Counted from the first letter of the stretch, positions 16,735 to 25,062 are shown. The stretch is DNA of 37,024 bases from JBFHIJ01 sp041596515 (GCA_041596515.1 JBFHIJ010000027.1:1-37024), one strand, 5' to 3'. Notes: generated by a model from the sequence alone, not told the origin. Numbers and translations are program-made.

Positions 16735-17802
16735 ATGCTTGACATGAACATAATGACTCTTCCTACGCCTCAAAAAAATCTTAAGTTTCCTTTGATGAAA
16801 GCATTGGAACTTCGCAGAACTAAACGAAAATGGACAGATGCCCCGCTATCACTTCAGGAAATATCTAATATTTTGTGGGTGGCTTGTGGAGTCAATCAGA
16901 TATCTAAAAAAAAGAAGAGTTTTAAAAGAACAGCACCCTCTGCCTGCAATTCACAAGAAATAAAAGTATACATTGCTTTAGCAAAAGGATTATTTCTTTA
17001 TGATGAACGAAATCATCAACTGGTGCAGACATTAAAAACAGACATCAGAGAGCATATAGGCACACAAAAGATGATGCACACTGCGCCACTTGCTTTGATT
17101 TTTGTCTCAGACTATTCAAAAATGACGAATTTTGTTTTTAAAGATGAAAACAGAAAATGGTATACTTCCGCAGCTGACACCGGATTTATAAGTCAAAATA
17201 TCTATCTCTATTGTGTCGCTGCTAACTTGAGTACTGCAGTCTTGGGACTGGTCGATAGACCTATGCTTGAAGAAATTATGTGCCTAAATGAGAATGAAAA
17301 AGTAGTATATACTCAAGTAGTAGGCAAAACTCCTGAAGATTTTAACAGCTTGGAGATACCGAGTTTTACAACTCAGGCAGAGTTTGACCAATTATTTAAT
17401 AAACTTATTTCTAAAAACAGTTATGAAGCAGAAAATGCACTTTATATTCTAACTCAACTCTCTGCTGAGACATCATGCTACCTTAATAATAGATCAGCAG
17501 AATTGGTCGAATTGATTTCTATCACAAAGAATACAGTTCAAAAAAGAAATCTTGCAACAATTGCATCTAAAGTGGAATTCTCAGATTTTGAAATTCATAT
17601 AATTTGGGAATATTTTAGTCATTGGGTTTTAGATAAAAAAGAGAGTAGAATTGTTAGAGCAAACTCTGTCGAAGCACTTTATGTACTTTCCTCAAAACAT
17701 ACTGAATTGACTAAAGATTTTGAAACAATAGTAGCTAATTTGTCCTCTGAAAGGATTCCGTCTATCTATTCCAGGCTAAAAAAACTAAAGGTAGTAAATT
17801 AG
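16735..17802 (+). CDS. Nitroreductase-family protein fused to a helical repeat-like domain
   Basis: A 355-residue protein. Residues about 15-200 match the FMN-dependent nitroreductase fold of the SagB/ThcOx-like type: ELRRTKRKWTDAPLSLQEIS, then RTAPSACNSQEIKVYIA, and later the GFISQNIYLYCVAANLST helix and the TQVVGKT end strand. Residues about 215-355 are a separate all-helical region (EAENALYILTQLSAE, then later VRANSVEALYVLSSKH) that looks like HEAT-type repeats. The second part has no obvious place in a plain nitroreductase. The start is uncertain: Met1, Met4 and Met7 are all possible and none has a clear ribosome site. It lies between the duplicated peptidase tails. The substrate is unknown. 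Confidence 0.8.
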   Translation: MLDMNIMTLPTPQKNLKFPLMKALELRRTKRKWTDAPLSLQEISNILWVACGVNQISKKKKSFKRTAPSACNSQEIKVYIALAKGLFLYDERNHQLVQTLKTDIREHIGTQKMMHTAPLALIFVSDYSKMTNFVFKDENRKWYTSAADTGFISQNIYLYCVAANLSTAVLGLVDRPMLEEIMCLNENEKVVYTQVVGKTPEDFNSLEIPSFTTQAEFDQLFNKLISKNSYEAENALYILTQLSAETSCYLNNRSAELVELISITKNTVQKRNLATIASKVEFSDFEIHIIWEYFSHWVLDKKESRIVRANSVEALYVLSSKHTELTKDFETIVANLSSERIPSIYSRLKKLKVVN

Positions 17803-17912
17803 TGCCGAGCTTTCTAACTATCAGTAGAAATATTTTGCACTTTTTGAAATAGGAATCTATTGCTTTTCGTTCTATGTAGTAGATATTATACAATCATATT
17901 AAAGATAAAACA

Positions 17913-18482
17913 ATGGAAAGTGATTTTTATCATAGCAAAGAAACTGTTGATCAATATATCGAAATGGCAAAAGATGTAAACAGTGCAGGGTTAATAGAGA
18001 AATTCAAACAGTATCTGCCTGAAGGTTCTAATATCCTTGAAATAGGTTCAGGTCCGGGAACTGACTGGAAAACATTAAGTCATTTTTATCATGTAATTGG
18101 TTCTGATTATTCAAAGGAATTTCAAACAAGACTTAAAACCAAGTATCCTAATGGTGAGTTCTTGCTCTTAGACGCAGAAAATTTAGCCGTTGATCGATTA
18201 TTCGACGGGCTATACTCAAATAAAGTTCTAATCCACATGAATAATGATGAACTAGAGAAGTCTCTTTTTAGGCAAACTCAAATACTGAATGACAAAGGCA
18301 TTATATGTCACTCTTTTTGGAAAGGCGAAGGTACGGAATTATTCAATTCTTTATTTGTTAACTACCAAACAAAAGGCACTATCGAAGAATTAGTGAGTAA
18401 ATATTTCAATATAAAATTATTGGAAGAGTACAAAGAATTTGAAGATAATGATTCCATAGTTGTAGTTGCAGAACTTAAGTAA
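17913..18482 (+). CDS. Class I SAM-dependent methyltransferase
   Basis: A 189-residue protein. Motif I is ILEIGSGPGTD at about 41-51, the acidic residue after beta 2 is in GSDYS, the adenine-contact region is LLLDAENL, and GIICHSFWKGEG is the post-III strand region. This is the compact Rossmann-type core without an evident substrate domain, so the target cannot be named. It is 110 nt after the nitroreductase gene on the same strand and could be co-transcribed. The duplicated peptidase tail begins 49 nt after its stop. Confidence 0.85.
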   Translation: MESDFYHSKETVDQYIEMAKDVNSAGLIEKFKQYLPEGSNILEIGSGPGTDWKTLSHFYHVIGSDYSKEFQTRLKTKYPNGEFLLLDAENLAVDRLFDGLYSNKVLIHMNNDELEKSLFRQTQILNDKGIICHSFWKGEGTELFNSLFVNYQTKGTIEELVSKYFNIKLLEEYKEFEDNDSIVVVAELK

Positions 18483-18531
18483 TTTGATTAGGATAGTTAT
18501 AGGTATTGTAAATTAAACTCTACTGATAAGC

Positions 18532-18735
18532 ATGGCTCATCCAGGGAATAAAGATTTGCCGGCAACTATTGTTGCGTATGAGGACATGGAATCATCTGAT
18601 CAGCTCAAACGACTTTTTCACTATATGAGCTATTCTATGCTTATGATAAGCCAAACAAAGCGTGGAAGACCATTATATTCACAAGAGATATTTCCGGCTG
18701 CTCCGGCAAATAATGATTTGAACTTTGAAAAGTAA
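18532..18735 (+). pseudogene. Duplicated 3' fragment of the M1 peptidase gene
   Basis: This frame encodes the last 67 residues of the M1 aminopeptidase, beginning at an internal Met codon and ending at the same stop. It differs from the 3' end of the gene at 14499-16586 at five bases in 204. Three of these change amino acids (Thr to Ala, Val to Ala, His to Arg). No ribosome binding site precedes it and the fragment lacks the zinc site, so it is almost surely a non-functional remnant. A strong terminator follows. Confidence 0.9.
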
Positions 18736-18743
18736 TACGAAAA

Positions 18744-18787
18744 AAAAGCTGCATGAGTCATTGATTCACGCAGCTTTTTAGTTTTTT
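18744..18787 (+). terminator. Rho-independent terminator after the methyltransferase/remnant region
   Basis: AAAAGCTGC and GCAGCTTTT form the outer stem, extended by TGA/TCA past one mismatch, followed by TTTAGTTTTTT. It faces the end of the minus-strand flavin oxidoreductase gene and its A-run on the other side may make it bidirectional. Confidence 0.85.
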
Positions 18788-18818
18788 GTAAATGCTTTAT
18801 GTAAGTATTCTCTTTCTA

Positions 18819-19946
18819 CTATACAGCACTTATTGGCTGGGTATTTCCGATAGTAAATTTAGCAGCAAGTTCAGTCAAATTATATTCGGAAATAAGCTCA
18901 TCAAATATTTCTTTTACTGATTGCAATTTGCTGGCTTTGTATGCATTAGCACCGGCAAAAGCAAATCCTTCTGCCATTATACCTCTCGCGGAATTAAATA
19001 GAGTTTCTGCAATACAGTACTGAATATTTCTAAAATCACAAGTTCTTAAGCATTGCCAAGAACACTTAAACGGCTTGACTTCTCCGTTTTGCATCCTTTT
19101 TACAAAGTCATTTTGGATTACTCTGCCCGGAAGCCCAACAGGGCTATTTATGATGACTATATCTTCTTTTTGGCAGTTTATGTAGCTTTCTTTGAACTCT
19201 AATGCAGCATCACACTCATGGCTCGTGACAAACCTTGTGCCCATTTTTACAGCGGAAGCACCGTGCTGCATTATTTCATAGATATCACGACCGGAATAAA
19301 TACCACCAGCTGCGATAACAGGTATCTCTTTAGCATATTTTTCTATATATGGCTTAACTTCTTTAACACAATCCTCAATGATTGTAGATAATTTAGCTTC
19401 ATTCCCTACTAATTCATTCGGTTTAAAACCAAGATGCCCGCCGGCAAGAGGTCCTTCAACTACAAAAGCATCAGGCACGTATTTATATTTTTCAGACCAA
19501 TACTTTAAAATCAATTTGATAGCTTTGGCTGATGAAACTTTCGGTACAAATTTTGTTTTAATATTTTGGAATCCTTTGGATAAAATATTAACGGGCATTT
19601 TGAGCGGCAAACCGGCTCCCATAAATATCACATCAATGCCTTGGTCAACGGCAAGATTCATTAAGTCTTCAGAATCAGTAACTGCCAGCATGATATTGAC
19701 ACCTAATACTCCGTCAGTCATGCTCCTTGCTTTGATTATCTCTCTTTTAAGAGCTATTTTATTCGATTCTCTTATATTTTTACCATAATCAGGTTCTGTC
19801 ATTCCTATACTCACAGCTGAAATCACTCCTATTCCACCTTGATTGGCAACAGCAGATGCCAAGCCTGAGAGGGAAATGGCGACTCCCATTCCTCCTTGAA
19901 TTATAGGATATTTTACTGTCAAGTCTCCAATTTTGAACTCTTTCAT
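18819..19946 (-). CDS. Flavin-dependent oxidoreductase, nitronate monooxygenase/FabK-like, with Cys cluster
   Basis: A 375-residue TIM-barrel flavoprotein. It begins FKIGDLTVKYPIIQGGMGVAIS, typical of the 2-nitropropane dioxygenase/FabK family, and continues with GGIGVIS, GVNIMLAV, VVEGPLAGGHLG, PVIAAGGIYSGRDIYEIM and GASAVKMGTRF, which form the FMN phosphate site. Near the C-terminus Cys295, Cys299, Cys303 and Cys311 form Cx3Cx3Cx7C, which could bind an iron-sulfur cluster or zinc. The frame is open up to 20024, but those 26 extra codons lack family similarity and would start inside the repeat array, so Met at 19946 is chosen. The LytTR regulator gene lies just upstream on the same strand. 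Confidence 0.87.
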   Translation of the reverse strand: MKEFKIGDLTVKYPIIQGGMGVAISLSGLASAVANQGGIGVISAVSIGMTEPDYGKNIRESNKIALKREIIKARSMTDGVLGVNIMLAVTDSEDLMNLAVDQGIDVIFMGAGLPLKMPVNILSKGFQNIKTKFVPKVSSAKAIKLILKYWSEKYKYVPDAFVVEGPLAGGHLGFKPNELVGNEAKLSTIIEDCVKEVKPYIEKYAKEIPVIAAGGIYSGRDIYEIMQHGASAVKMGTRFVTSHECDAALEFKESYINCQKEDIVIINSPVGLPGRVIQNDFVKRMQNGEVKPFKCSWQCLRTCDFRNIQYCIAETLFNSARGIMAEGFAFAGANAYKASKLQSVKEIFDELISEYNLTELAAKFTIGNTQPISAV

Positions 19947-20029
19947 GTCTTTATTCCAATTAAACAATTCAGTTGTCAAATTAACCATTTTAGTCAACAT
20001 AATAGCAATATTTAAATATGGCAACTAAA

Positions 20030-20095
20030 AGGTATATTTTAGGTATAAAAAGGTACGATTTAGCGTTTTAGGGGTAGATATTATGCTTTTAGGGG
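20030..20095. promoter_or_regulatory. Helically phased direct-repeat array, probable LytTR operator
   Basis: TTTTAGGGG occurs at 20066-20074 and 20087-20095, giving a 9-bp direct repeat with a 12-bp spacer. Related AGGTA cores begin at 20030, 20041 and 20051. Core starts (20030, 20041, 20051, 20070, 20091) are 11, 10, 19 and 21 bp apart, close to whole helical turns. The 9-bp repeat with 12-bp spacing is the usual LytTR binding layout, and a LytTR gene ends at 20113. The array lies upstream of the flavin oxidoreductase gene. Confidence 0.55.
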
Positions 20096-20112
20096 CTAAA
20101 TATCTTCCCAAA

Positions 20113-20949
20113 TCAAATAATTTCTTTGAACATTGGTATATAATTTTGAGAAACAGGGATGTGAAAATCAATATTTTGTATAAAAAGTTTGTATCCCTGA
20201 AAGTTTCCTTCAATCTTTTCAATACTATTTATATTAACAATATATGACCTATGACATCTAAATATGAATTTATAATCCTTTAGCAATTCCTCAGCTTTTT
20301 GCAAACTGCTTCGAATCAGATGACTCTTGGTTTCGTCTTTTTCAAGCCAAAATACTTCGATATAGTTATTAGCAGAACGAACTAATAAAAGGGAACTCAC
20401 TTTAATAGCCAAACCACCTTTCAAATAGTCTGATTCAAAGAAAATCATTTTTTCCTGAATCGATTTTCTCTCCTGTAACTTATCATTTAACTCTACAGCT
20501 GTTTTGAGATTAGAGCGCAACAATCTTTCCTGATTTATAGAAATAAGGATTGATATAGGAATTAATGAATAAATTACAATTTTTATTATTAATCCAATAT
20601 CAAATTGGAACATTTCCAAATATGAATAGTAGAGTAAGTTGCCTGACGTTATAACAAACAAATGCCATGAATTCCAGAGGATTTCTTTTCTGATATTCCA
20701 CTGCTCACTGACAAAAAGTTTTGGTAAAACACTCGGTAAAATTAGTAGATTAAGGCTCAACGATAAGAAAATGATAATAGTAAAAGCCAACATACTGTAT
20801 AAATCTTCGATGTTTGATAATGGCTGTATATCATAGGGTCTGAAAATAAATAAAAAAACAAAAGCGGCTATGCTAATAAACAACGTAATTTTTGCATTAT
20901 GCTTCAAATCATCATTGAATGGGTACGGTTTCTTTAAAAAACTAAACAT
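20113..20949 (-). CDS. Membrane-anchored LytTR-family transcriptional regulator
   Basis: A 278-residue protein. Four hydrophobic segments lie at about 20-37, 50-74, 92-112 and 118-138. A linker of about 40 residues that looks coiled-coil follows, then a LytTR DNA-binding domain at about 178-278 with LLVRSANNYIEVFW, HLIRSSLQKAEELL, FIFRCHRSYIVNINSIEKIEG and IPVSQNYIP. This one-component layout, a membrane domain fused to LytTR without a receiver, is common in Bacteroidota and suggests sensing at the membrane. The two probable operators nearby suggest control of the flavin oxidoreductase gene and of itself. A minus-strand frame at 20025-20222 overlapping its end is a shadow. Confidence 0.9.
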   Translation of the reverse strand: MFSFLKKPYPFNDDLKHNAKITLFISIAAFVFLFIFRPYDIQPLSNIEDLYSMLAFTIIIFLSLSLNLLILPSVLPKLFVSEQWNIRKEILWNSWHLFVITSGNLLYYSYLEMFQFDIGLIIKIVIYSLIPISILISINQERLLRSNLKTAVELNDKLQERKSIQEKMIFFESDYLKGGLAIKVSSLLLVRSANNYIEVFWLEKDETKSHLIRSSLQKAEELLKDYKFIFRCHRSYIVNINSIEKIEGNFQGYKLFIQNIDFHIPVSQNYIPMFKEII

Positions 20950-21116
20950 CTATTATTATTTTTCCTAATAATCAATTATTTGTTATTTCAAACATAGCCT
21001 AAAATAGAAAGCTAATATTTAAAATTCTTCCTTATTTGCCGAAAGAAGAAGCCTATGCAGATTTTTTTTAATGACTATAATAGCGTATTATCTTCTTTAC
21101 TAAGTATGGTATAATG

Positions 21117-21144
21117 CTCTAAAAGCATATTTGATACTCTAAAT
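21117..21144. promoter_or_regulatory. LytTR-like direct repeat pair upstream of the LytTR gene
   Basis: CTCTAAAA at 21117 and CTCTAAAT at 21137 are 20 bp apart. The first reads on into GCATA, so CTAAAAGCATA is shared exactly with the minus strand of the array at 20061-20095 (CCCCTAAAAGCATA). It lies about 170 bp upstream of the LytTR start and is oriented opposite to the other site, consistent with autoregulation. Confidence 0.4.
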
Positions 21145-21491
21145 CAATTTAGGGTTTTTCAAATTAATAGTCATCATGTATTTTCATCTTAAACACTGTC
21201 CGATTAACAATATCGTCAAATTTCGTATAAATATCAAACACCTTACCAATTTGAACTATAAAATTGGACGGAGTTATTCAATACTAATTATGAAGCTAAT
21301 CAAAATACATTTATACTTTTTGAATTCTCCGCATGAAAGTAGTAAAACCAAAGTCAGTTAAGGAGAATTTACCATTATTCCTAATTATATAAACTACTAT
21401 GCGAGGTCTGAGGTCTGAAATCTGATTTTGGCTATTCTAAATATATTCTTATCTATTCTAGTTTTTTCTAAAAGTTTTATGCCTCATGTAA

Positions 21492-21524
21492 AAAGCTACC
21501 CGAGTTTATTTTTCGAGTAGCTTT
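21492..21524 (-). terminator. Hairpin terminator downstream of the CotH-domain gene
   Basis: AAAGCTACCCGAG (21492-21504) and TTCGAGTAGCTTT (21512-21524) pair with one mismatch. On the minus strand the stem is followed by TTTTT. It lies about 220 bp beyond the CotH gene stop, so assignment to that gene is probable but not certain. Confidence 0.65.
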
Positions 21525-21571
21525 GGTAGTCATCAGAGTATTTCTATATAGTTTTCTCTATTCTAAATATC

Positions 21572-21674
21572 TTATACAAACCCTGAGTTTGTGGCAAAAC
21601 GAGGCTAACTAATTGTTTCATACAACATAGTAGTCATACGGTAGATGAAGCTACTATATATAGATTTGTTAGAT
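21572..21674 (-). repeat. Degenerate intergenic repeat, copy B
   Basis: The reverse complement matches blocks of 10295-10436 in the same order, without the roughly 40-base insert that carries the palindrome in copy A. It is non-coding and lies just past the end of the CotH-domain gene. Confidence 0.6.
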
Positions 21675-21747
21675 GGAAAATTTTTCTATATAACTATTGA
21701 TTGCACTTTAAATTTGTGTTTCTAGTTTCTATAGTTATCGAAAATAT

Positions 21748-24099
21748 CTATTTTAAGAGAACAATTGTTTTAGTTTTTATTTCAGTATTGGTTTTCAAGT
21801 AGATTATATATATACCTTCGGAGTATCCTTCAGCATCCCATACATATTCATAATTACCTGAATTATGGAATCCATTTGCAAGATTAGCAACCTTCTCCCC
21901 CAGACTGTTAAATACTTCCAAATATACGAAGCTTGATTCTGTCAAAGAGAAATCTATCGTTGTGCTATTTTGAAAAGGATTAGGATAAATTTGATTTAGC
22001 ATTAATTTACTTGACAAATTGCTATAGCCTAATACTGAAGAGCCATCATCGTTATTTTTTGCAAAAGTTGGAGATTGAATTACAAAATCACCTGTTCCGT
22101 TTGGCACTCTTGCATATCCCATATCTTCAATCTGCTCTCCAAATTCGATATATTCTAAAGTAATCCCATTTTCGTACGATAAAGTCAGCTCTTCACCACC
22201 GGCAGATAGTTTAAAATTAGTATGCAAGCCTTCCTGTGACTGATCCTCATCTGCCCACAAAATCAAATATCCTTTAGGAGCTATAGAAGTACCTGTAGGA
22301 AACTGCCATTTAAGAAGATTTTCAGGATTGTCAGAAATATAAAGATTATCTAGACTTAGCGTATTGTCTGAGTTATTATATAGCTCAATCCAGTCTTCAT
22401 ATTCGCCATCTTGATCTGTAATAGTTTCAGAATTCTTTGCCATAATCTCATTTATTACTAAATCTCCTTCTTGGATTGCATCAATTTCAGCATTAATCGT
22501 ATAGAATTCATGCTCAGCTCTTTCAGGTGAAAACATACCTATGTTGTCATTTTCCGCATATATGTAATATTGTACAGTGGTGTTTCCAACATTCATCACT
22601 GCTCCATATATACCATCATTAGCAACGCCATCTCCATGTTGTCCATCATCATACATCTGTGTTTTTATAAATTTGTCAACAGTTTCATATCTGTAACCCA
22701 AATACACACCATCCGAATTTGCATCCACAATATTCGCTGTTATAGTTATTTCACTATTTACAGATGGTGATTTAACTGATGGAATTACATTAGTGATGTT
22801 AGGTTTAGTATTGCTAAAATCAGATAAAGCATTCAAGTAACTGACTCTGCCTGACATAAGAGCTTTAATACCGGGAGTGCTTGCTCCTCCGGGTCTACCA
22901 CCGGGGCCACTGGAGTTAATATCGTATGATAAGTTGCTTTGGTATTGTGAATACGAATAATCTTTATTAGGATCAGCATTCACTGCGTCATTTATGATAA
23001 GCTGTAAAGCTTCACCTCTATCAAAATAGCTGTTATCTGCAAAATTTTCATCTATGATTGTCTGCATATGTGCCAAATACATTTTTTTATAAGTAGGCAC
23101 AGAAAGGATTTTTTGCACAAGAGGCCAATTTGCATCATTCTCATGCAGAAGATGAGTCATTCTGCTCTTAGAATCAGTATTGTTGAGCATAATTGTACCA
23201 GTCTGATTAAAAGTACCAAACCCTTCATTTAAATCCCATACTATGCAGCTAAAGCGACCAGATTCGTCTTTGTACAAATAATAATTCTGCGTAAATCCAC
23301 CAATATAGCTATCCAGATTTACTGTCGCATTATTAAAAGCCAGCATCCATAAGGCTCGGTCTACATCTAAATAGTCTTCTATATGTTCAATATCGTTTTG
23401 CAAATTATTACACAATTCAATCAATTTTCCCCAGCCATAATCAGACTTCATTTCATAAGCATTATAGTATTGGCTACTGTCTTGCCCCAAATACACCAAA
23501 TTAGGTGTTGAGGATGTCCCCGGCCCGGCTCCGTCAACAGGATTGCATTTGAAAAATGGGTTACTCTTAGAGTTGAAATAGGTATCCACAAATGTTTTAC
23601 TTATAGCTTCAGAACTAACATAAAGCCCCAATAATTCGCCGTTTACATATACATTAGCAAAGTTTGATTGGGGTGCTACCATATATTTCCTTAATATCTC
23701 ATAAGAAAGTACTTCCCTTATGTAGGATGGGTCTTTATCTACATTACTGAGTTTAATATCCTTATATCCTTGATAATCATGTTTCTTATAAGTATCTAAT
23801 TCGATATGGAATGGATTTTTTATCTGCTTAGCATCATAAGTACTATTACCTTTGTATTTTACGCCAACACTATCAAACTCTTCTCCATTAATAGTAACTG
23901 ACTTAGCCATTAGGTAAGTCTCGCTGCCGGATTTAGCGGTATCTAATAGATAATCCCAATTGCTCTGTTCAAATTCTATCTCAATCTTTTGAATTGTATT
24001 CATATCGTAGAATGATTGCGCAGATACCTCTAAGTCAGGTGATAGCAAACAAATCACAGCCAGTAGCAGCAAATATTTTGTAAAATTCATATTTTTCAT
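21748..24099 (-). CDS. Secreted CotH-kinase-fold protein with lamin-tail domain and T9SS sorting signal
   Basis: A 783-residue exported protein. The signal peptide spans about residues 1-28 and ends VSAQ. Residues about 35-340 resemble the CotH family, which includes atypical secreted protein kinases: an early SVGVKYKGNSTYD, then KDIKLSNVDKDPSYIREVLSYE, and the WDLNEGFG motif with Asp289 as the likely metal-binding Asp. A spacer with Ig-like strands follows. A lamin-tail domain lies at about 545-690 (LVINEIMAKNSE, DWIELYNNSD). The C-terminal 80 residues are a T9SS type A sorting domain with IYPNPF, WDAEGYSEGIYIIYLK and a basic end. A TTG 15 bases upstream is less likely than the ATG at 24099. 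It should be exported by the type IX system to the surface. Confidence 0.9.
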   Translation of the reverse strand: MKNMNFTKYLLLLAVICLLSPDLEVSAQSFYDMNTIQKIEIEFEQSNWDYLLDTAKSGSETYLMAKSVTINGEEFDSVGVKYKGNSTYDAKQIKNPFHIELDTYKKHDYQGYKDIKLSNVDKDPSYIREVLSYEILRKYMVAPQSNFANVYVNGELLGLYVSSEAISKTFVDTYFNSKSNPFFKCNPVDGAGPGTSSTPNLVYLGQDSSQYYNAYEMKSDYGWGKLIELCNNLQNDIEHIEDYLDVDRALWMLAFNNATVNLDSYIGGFTQNYYLYKDESGRFSCIVWDLNEGFGTFNQTGTIMLNNTDSKSRMTHLLHENDANWPLVQKILSVPTYKKMYLAHMQTIIDENFADNSYFDRGEALQLIINDAVNADPNKDYSYSQYQSNLSYDINSSGPGGRPGGASTPGIKALMSGRVSYLNALSDFSNTKPNITNVIPSVKSPSVNSEITITANIVDANSDGVYLGYRYETVDKFIKTQMYDDGQHGDGVANDGIYGAVMNVGNTTVQYYIYAENDNIGMFSPERAEHEFYTINAEIDAIQEGDLVINEIMAKNSETITDQDGEYEDWIELYNNSDNTLSLDNLYISDNPENLLKWQFPTGTSIAPKGYLILWADEDQSQEGLHTNFKLSAGGEELTLSYENGITLEYIEFGEQIEDMGYARVPNGTGDFVIQSPTFAKNNDDGSSVLGYSNLSSKLMLNQIYPNPFQNSTTIDFSLTESSFVYLEVFNSLGEKVANLANGFHNSGNYEYVWDAEGYSEGIYIIYLKTNTEIKTKTIVLLK

Positions 24100-24303
24100 T
24101 ATTACCCATTCCAATTTTTAAACAAGCTTTTTTTTAAGTTAGACCCATTAATTCCCTAAAAGTTTAAACTATGTTCAATTTAAAAAGAAAATATCGAAAT
24201 CTTGATTTTAAAATCTTGTGCAATCAATAGTCAAATTTGCAACAATTTGCTTGTATCCTTGTCTACTTTGTAAACCTTATTAATCACATTATAAAATAGG
24301 AAT

Positions 24304-25062
24304 ATGATGAATAAAATAGCTCTCATTACAGGTGGTAGCCGTGGATTAGGCGAAAACATGGCGATAAGTTTGGCTCAGAAAGGAATAGATGTAATCATTA
24401 CTTACTTAAGTAATAAAGATAAATCTGAAAAACTGGTAGACAAATTGAAAACACATGGAATCAATGCTGCCGCAATGCAGCTTGATGTTGCCAAACCTGA
24501 CTCTTTTGATGCCTTTGTTAATCAGCTAAAGCCTATGTTAAAAAATCAATTTCAAATAGAAAATATTGATTTTTTGATAAACAATGCAGGCATTGGAATA
24601 CATGCTGAATTTGCTGAAACTAGCGAAGAACAATTTGATACACTTATGAATATACATCTTAAAACTCCTTTTTTCCTGACTCAAAAACTCATAAGTATGA
24701 TGAATGATGGTGGAGCTATAGTTAATATTTCTTCCGGCTTGACACGCTTTGCTTTCCCTGGTTATGATGCTTATGCAACTATGAAAGGAGGAGTAGAAAC
24801 CTTAACAAAATATCAGGCAAAAACTCTTGGAAAAAGAAATATTAGAGTAAATGTTTTAGCACCGGGAGCCATCGAAACTGATTTTGGTGGTGGCTCCGTC
24901 AGAGATAACACTGACCTAAATAATATGATTGCCTCTCTAACTGCTCTTGGTAGAGTCGGCTTGCCCGATGATATTGGCGGAGTAGTCGCATTTTTGTGCT
25001 CTGAGGATGCTAAGTGGGTTACTGGACAGAGAATAGAAGTGTCCGGAGGGATGCTATTATAA
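24304..25062 (+). CDS. Short-chain dehydrogenase/reductase (FabG-like)
   Basis: A 252-residue classical SDR using NAD(P)H. It has the cofactor loop TGGSRGLG at about 9-16, NNAG at 93-96, and the catalytic Ser143/Ser144, Tyr157 and Lys161 in YDAYATMKGG. PGAIETDF and the C-terminal GQRIEVSGG are typical. It resembles 3-oxoacyl-ACP reductases and SDRs called 3-oxoacyl reductase-like, and the substrate is not defined. The second ATG, at 24307, has better spacing from AGGA, so the protein may be one residue shorter. It is transcribed divergently from the CotH-domain gene across a shared 200-bp promoter region and ends in a terminator. Confidence 0.92.
   Translation: MMNKIALITGGSRGLGENMAISLAQKGIDVIITYLSNKDKSEKLVDKLKTHGINAAAMQLDVAKPDSFDAFVNQLKPMLKNQFQIENIDFLINNAGIGIHAEFAETSEEQFDTLMNIHLKTPFFLTQKLISMMNDGGAIVNISSGLTRFAFPGYDAYATMKGGVETLTKYQAKTLGKRNIRVNVLAPGAIETDFGGGSVRDNTDLNNMIASLTALGRVGLPDDIGGVVAFLCSEDAKWVTGQRIEVSGGMLL

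Larger units (their letters stand above)
20950..21747. other. Long intergenic region with repeats and a terminator, no gene seen
   Basis: About 800 bases. It holds a LytTR-like repeat pair (21117-21144), a hairpin terminator (21492-21524) and degenerate repeat copy B (21572-21674). A short tract at 21402-21423 repeats GAGGTCT twice. A 61-codon plus-strand frame at 21176-21361 has AT-rich, protein-unlike composition and no ribosome site. Confidence 0.6.

Noticed and set aside
19947..20024. 26-codon N-terminal extension of the flavin oxidoreductase
   Set aside because: Family proteins start near FKIGDL, and the longer start would lie just next to the regulatory repeat array.
20025..20222. 65-codon minus-strand frame
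   Set aside because: It overlaps the end of the LytTR gene in another frame and covers the repeat array.
21176..21361. 61-codon plus-strand frame
   Set aside because: Composition is typical of translated AT-rich intergenic DNA, with no ribosome site and no recognisable motif.
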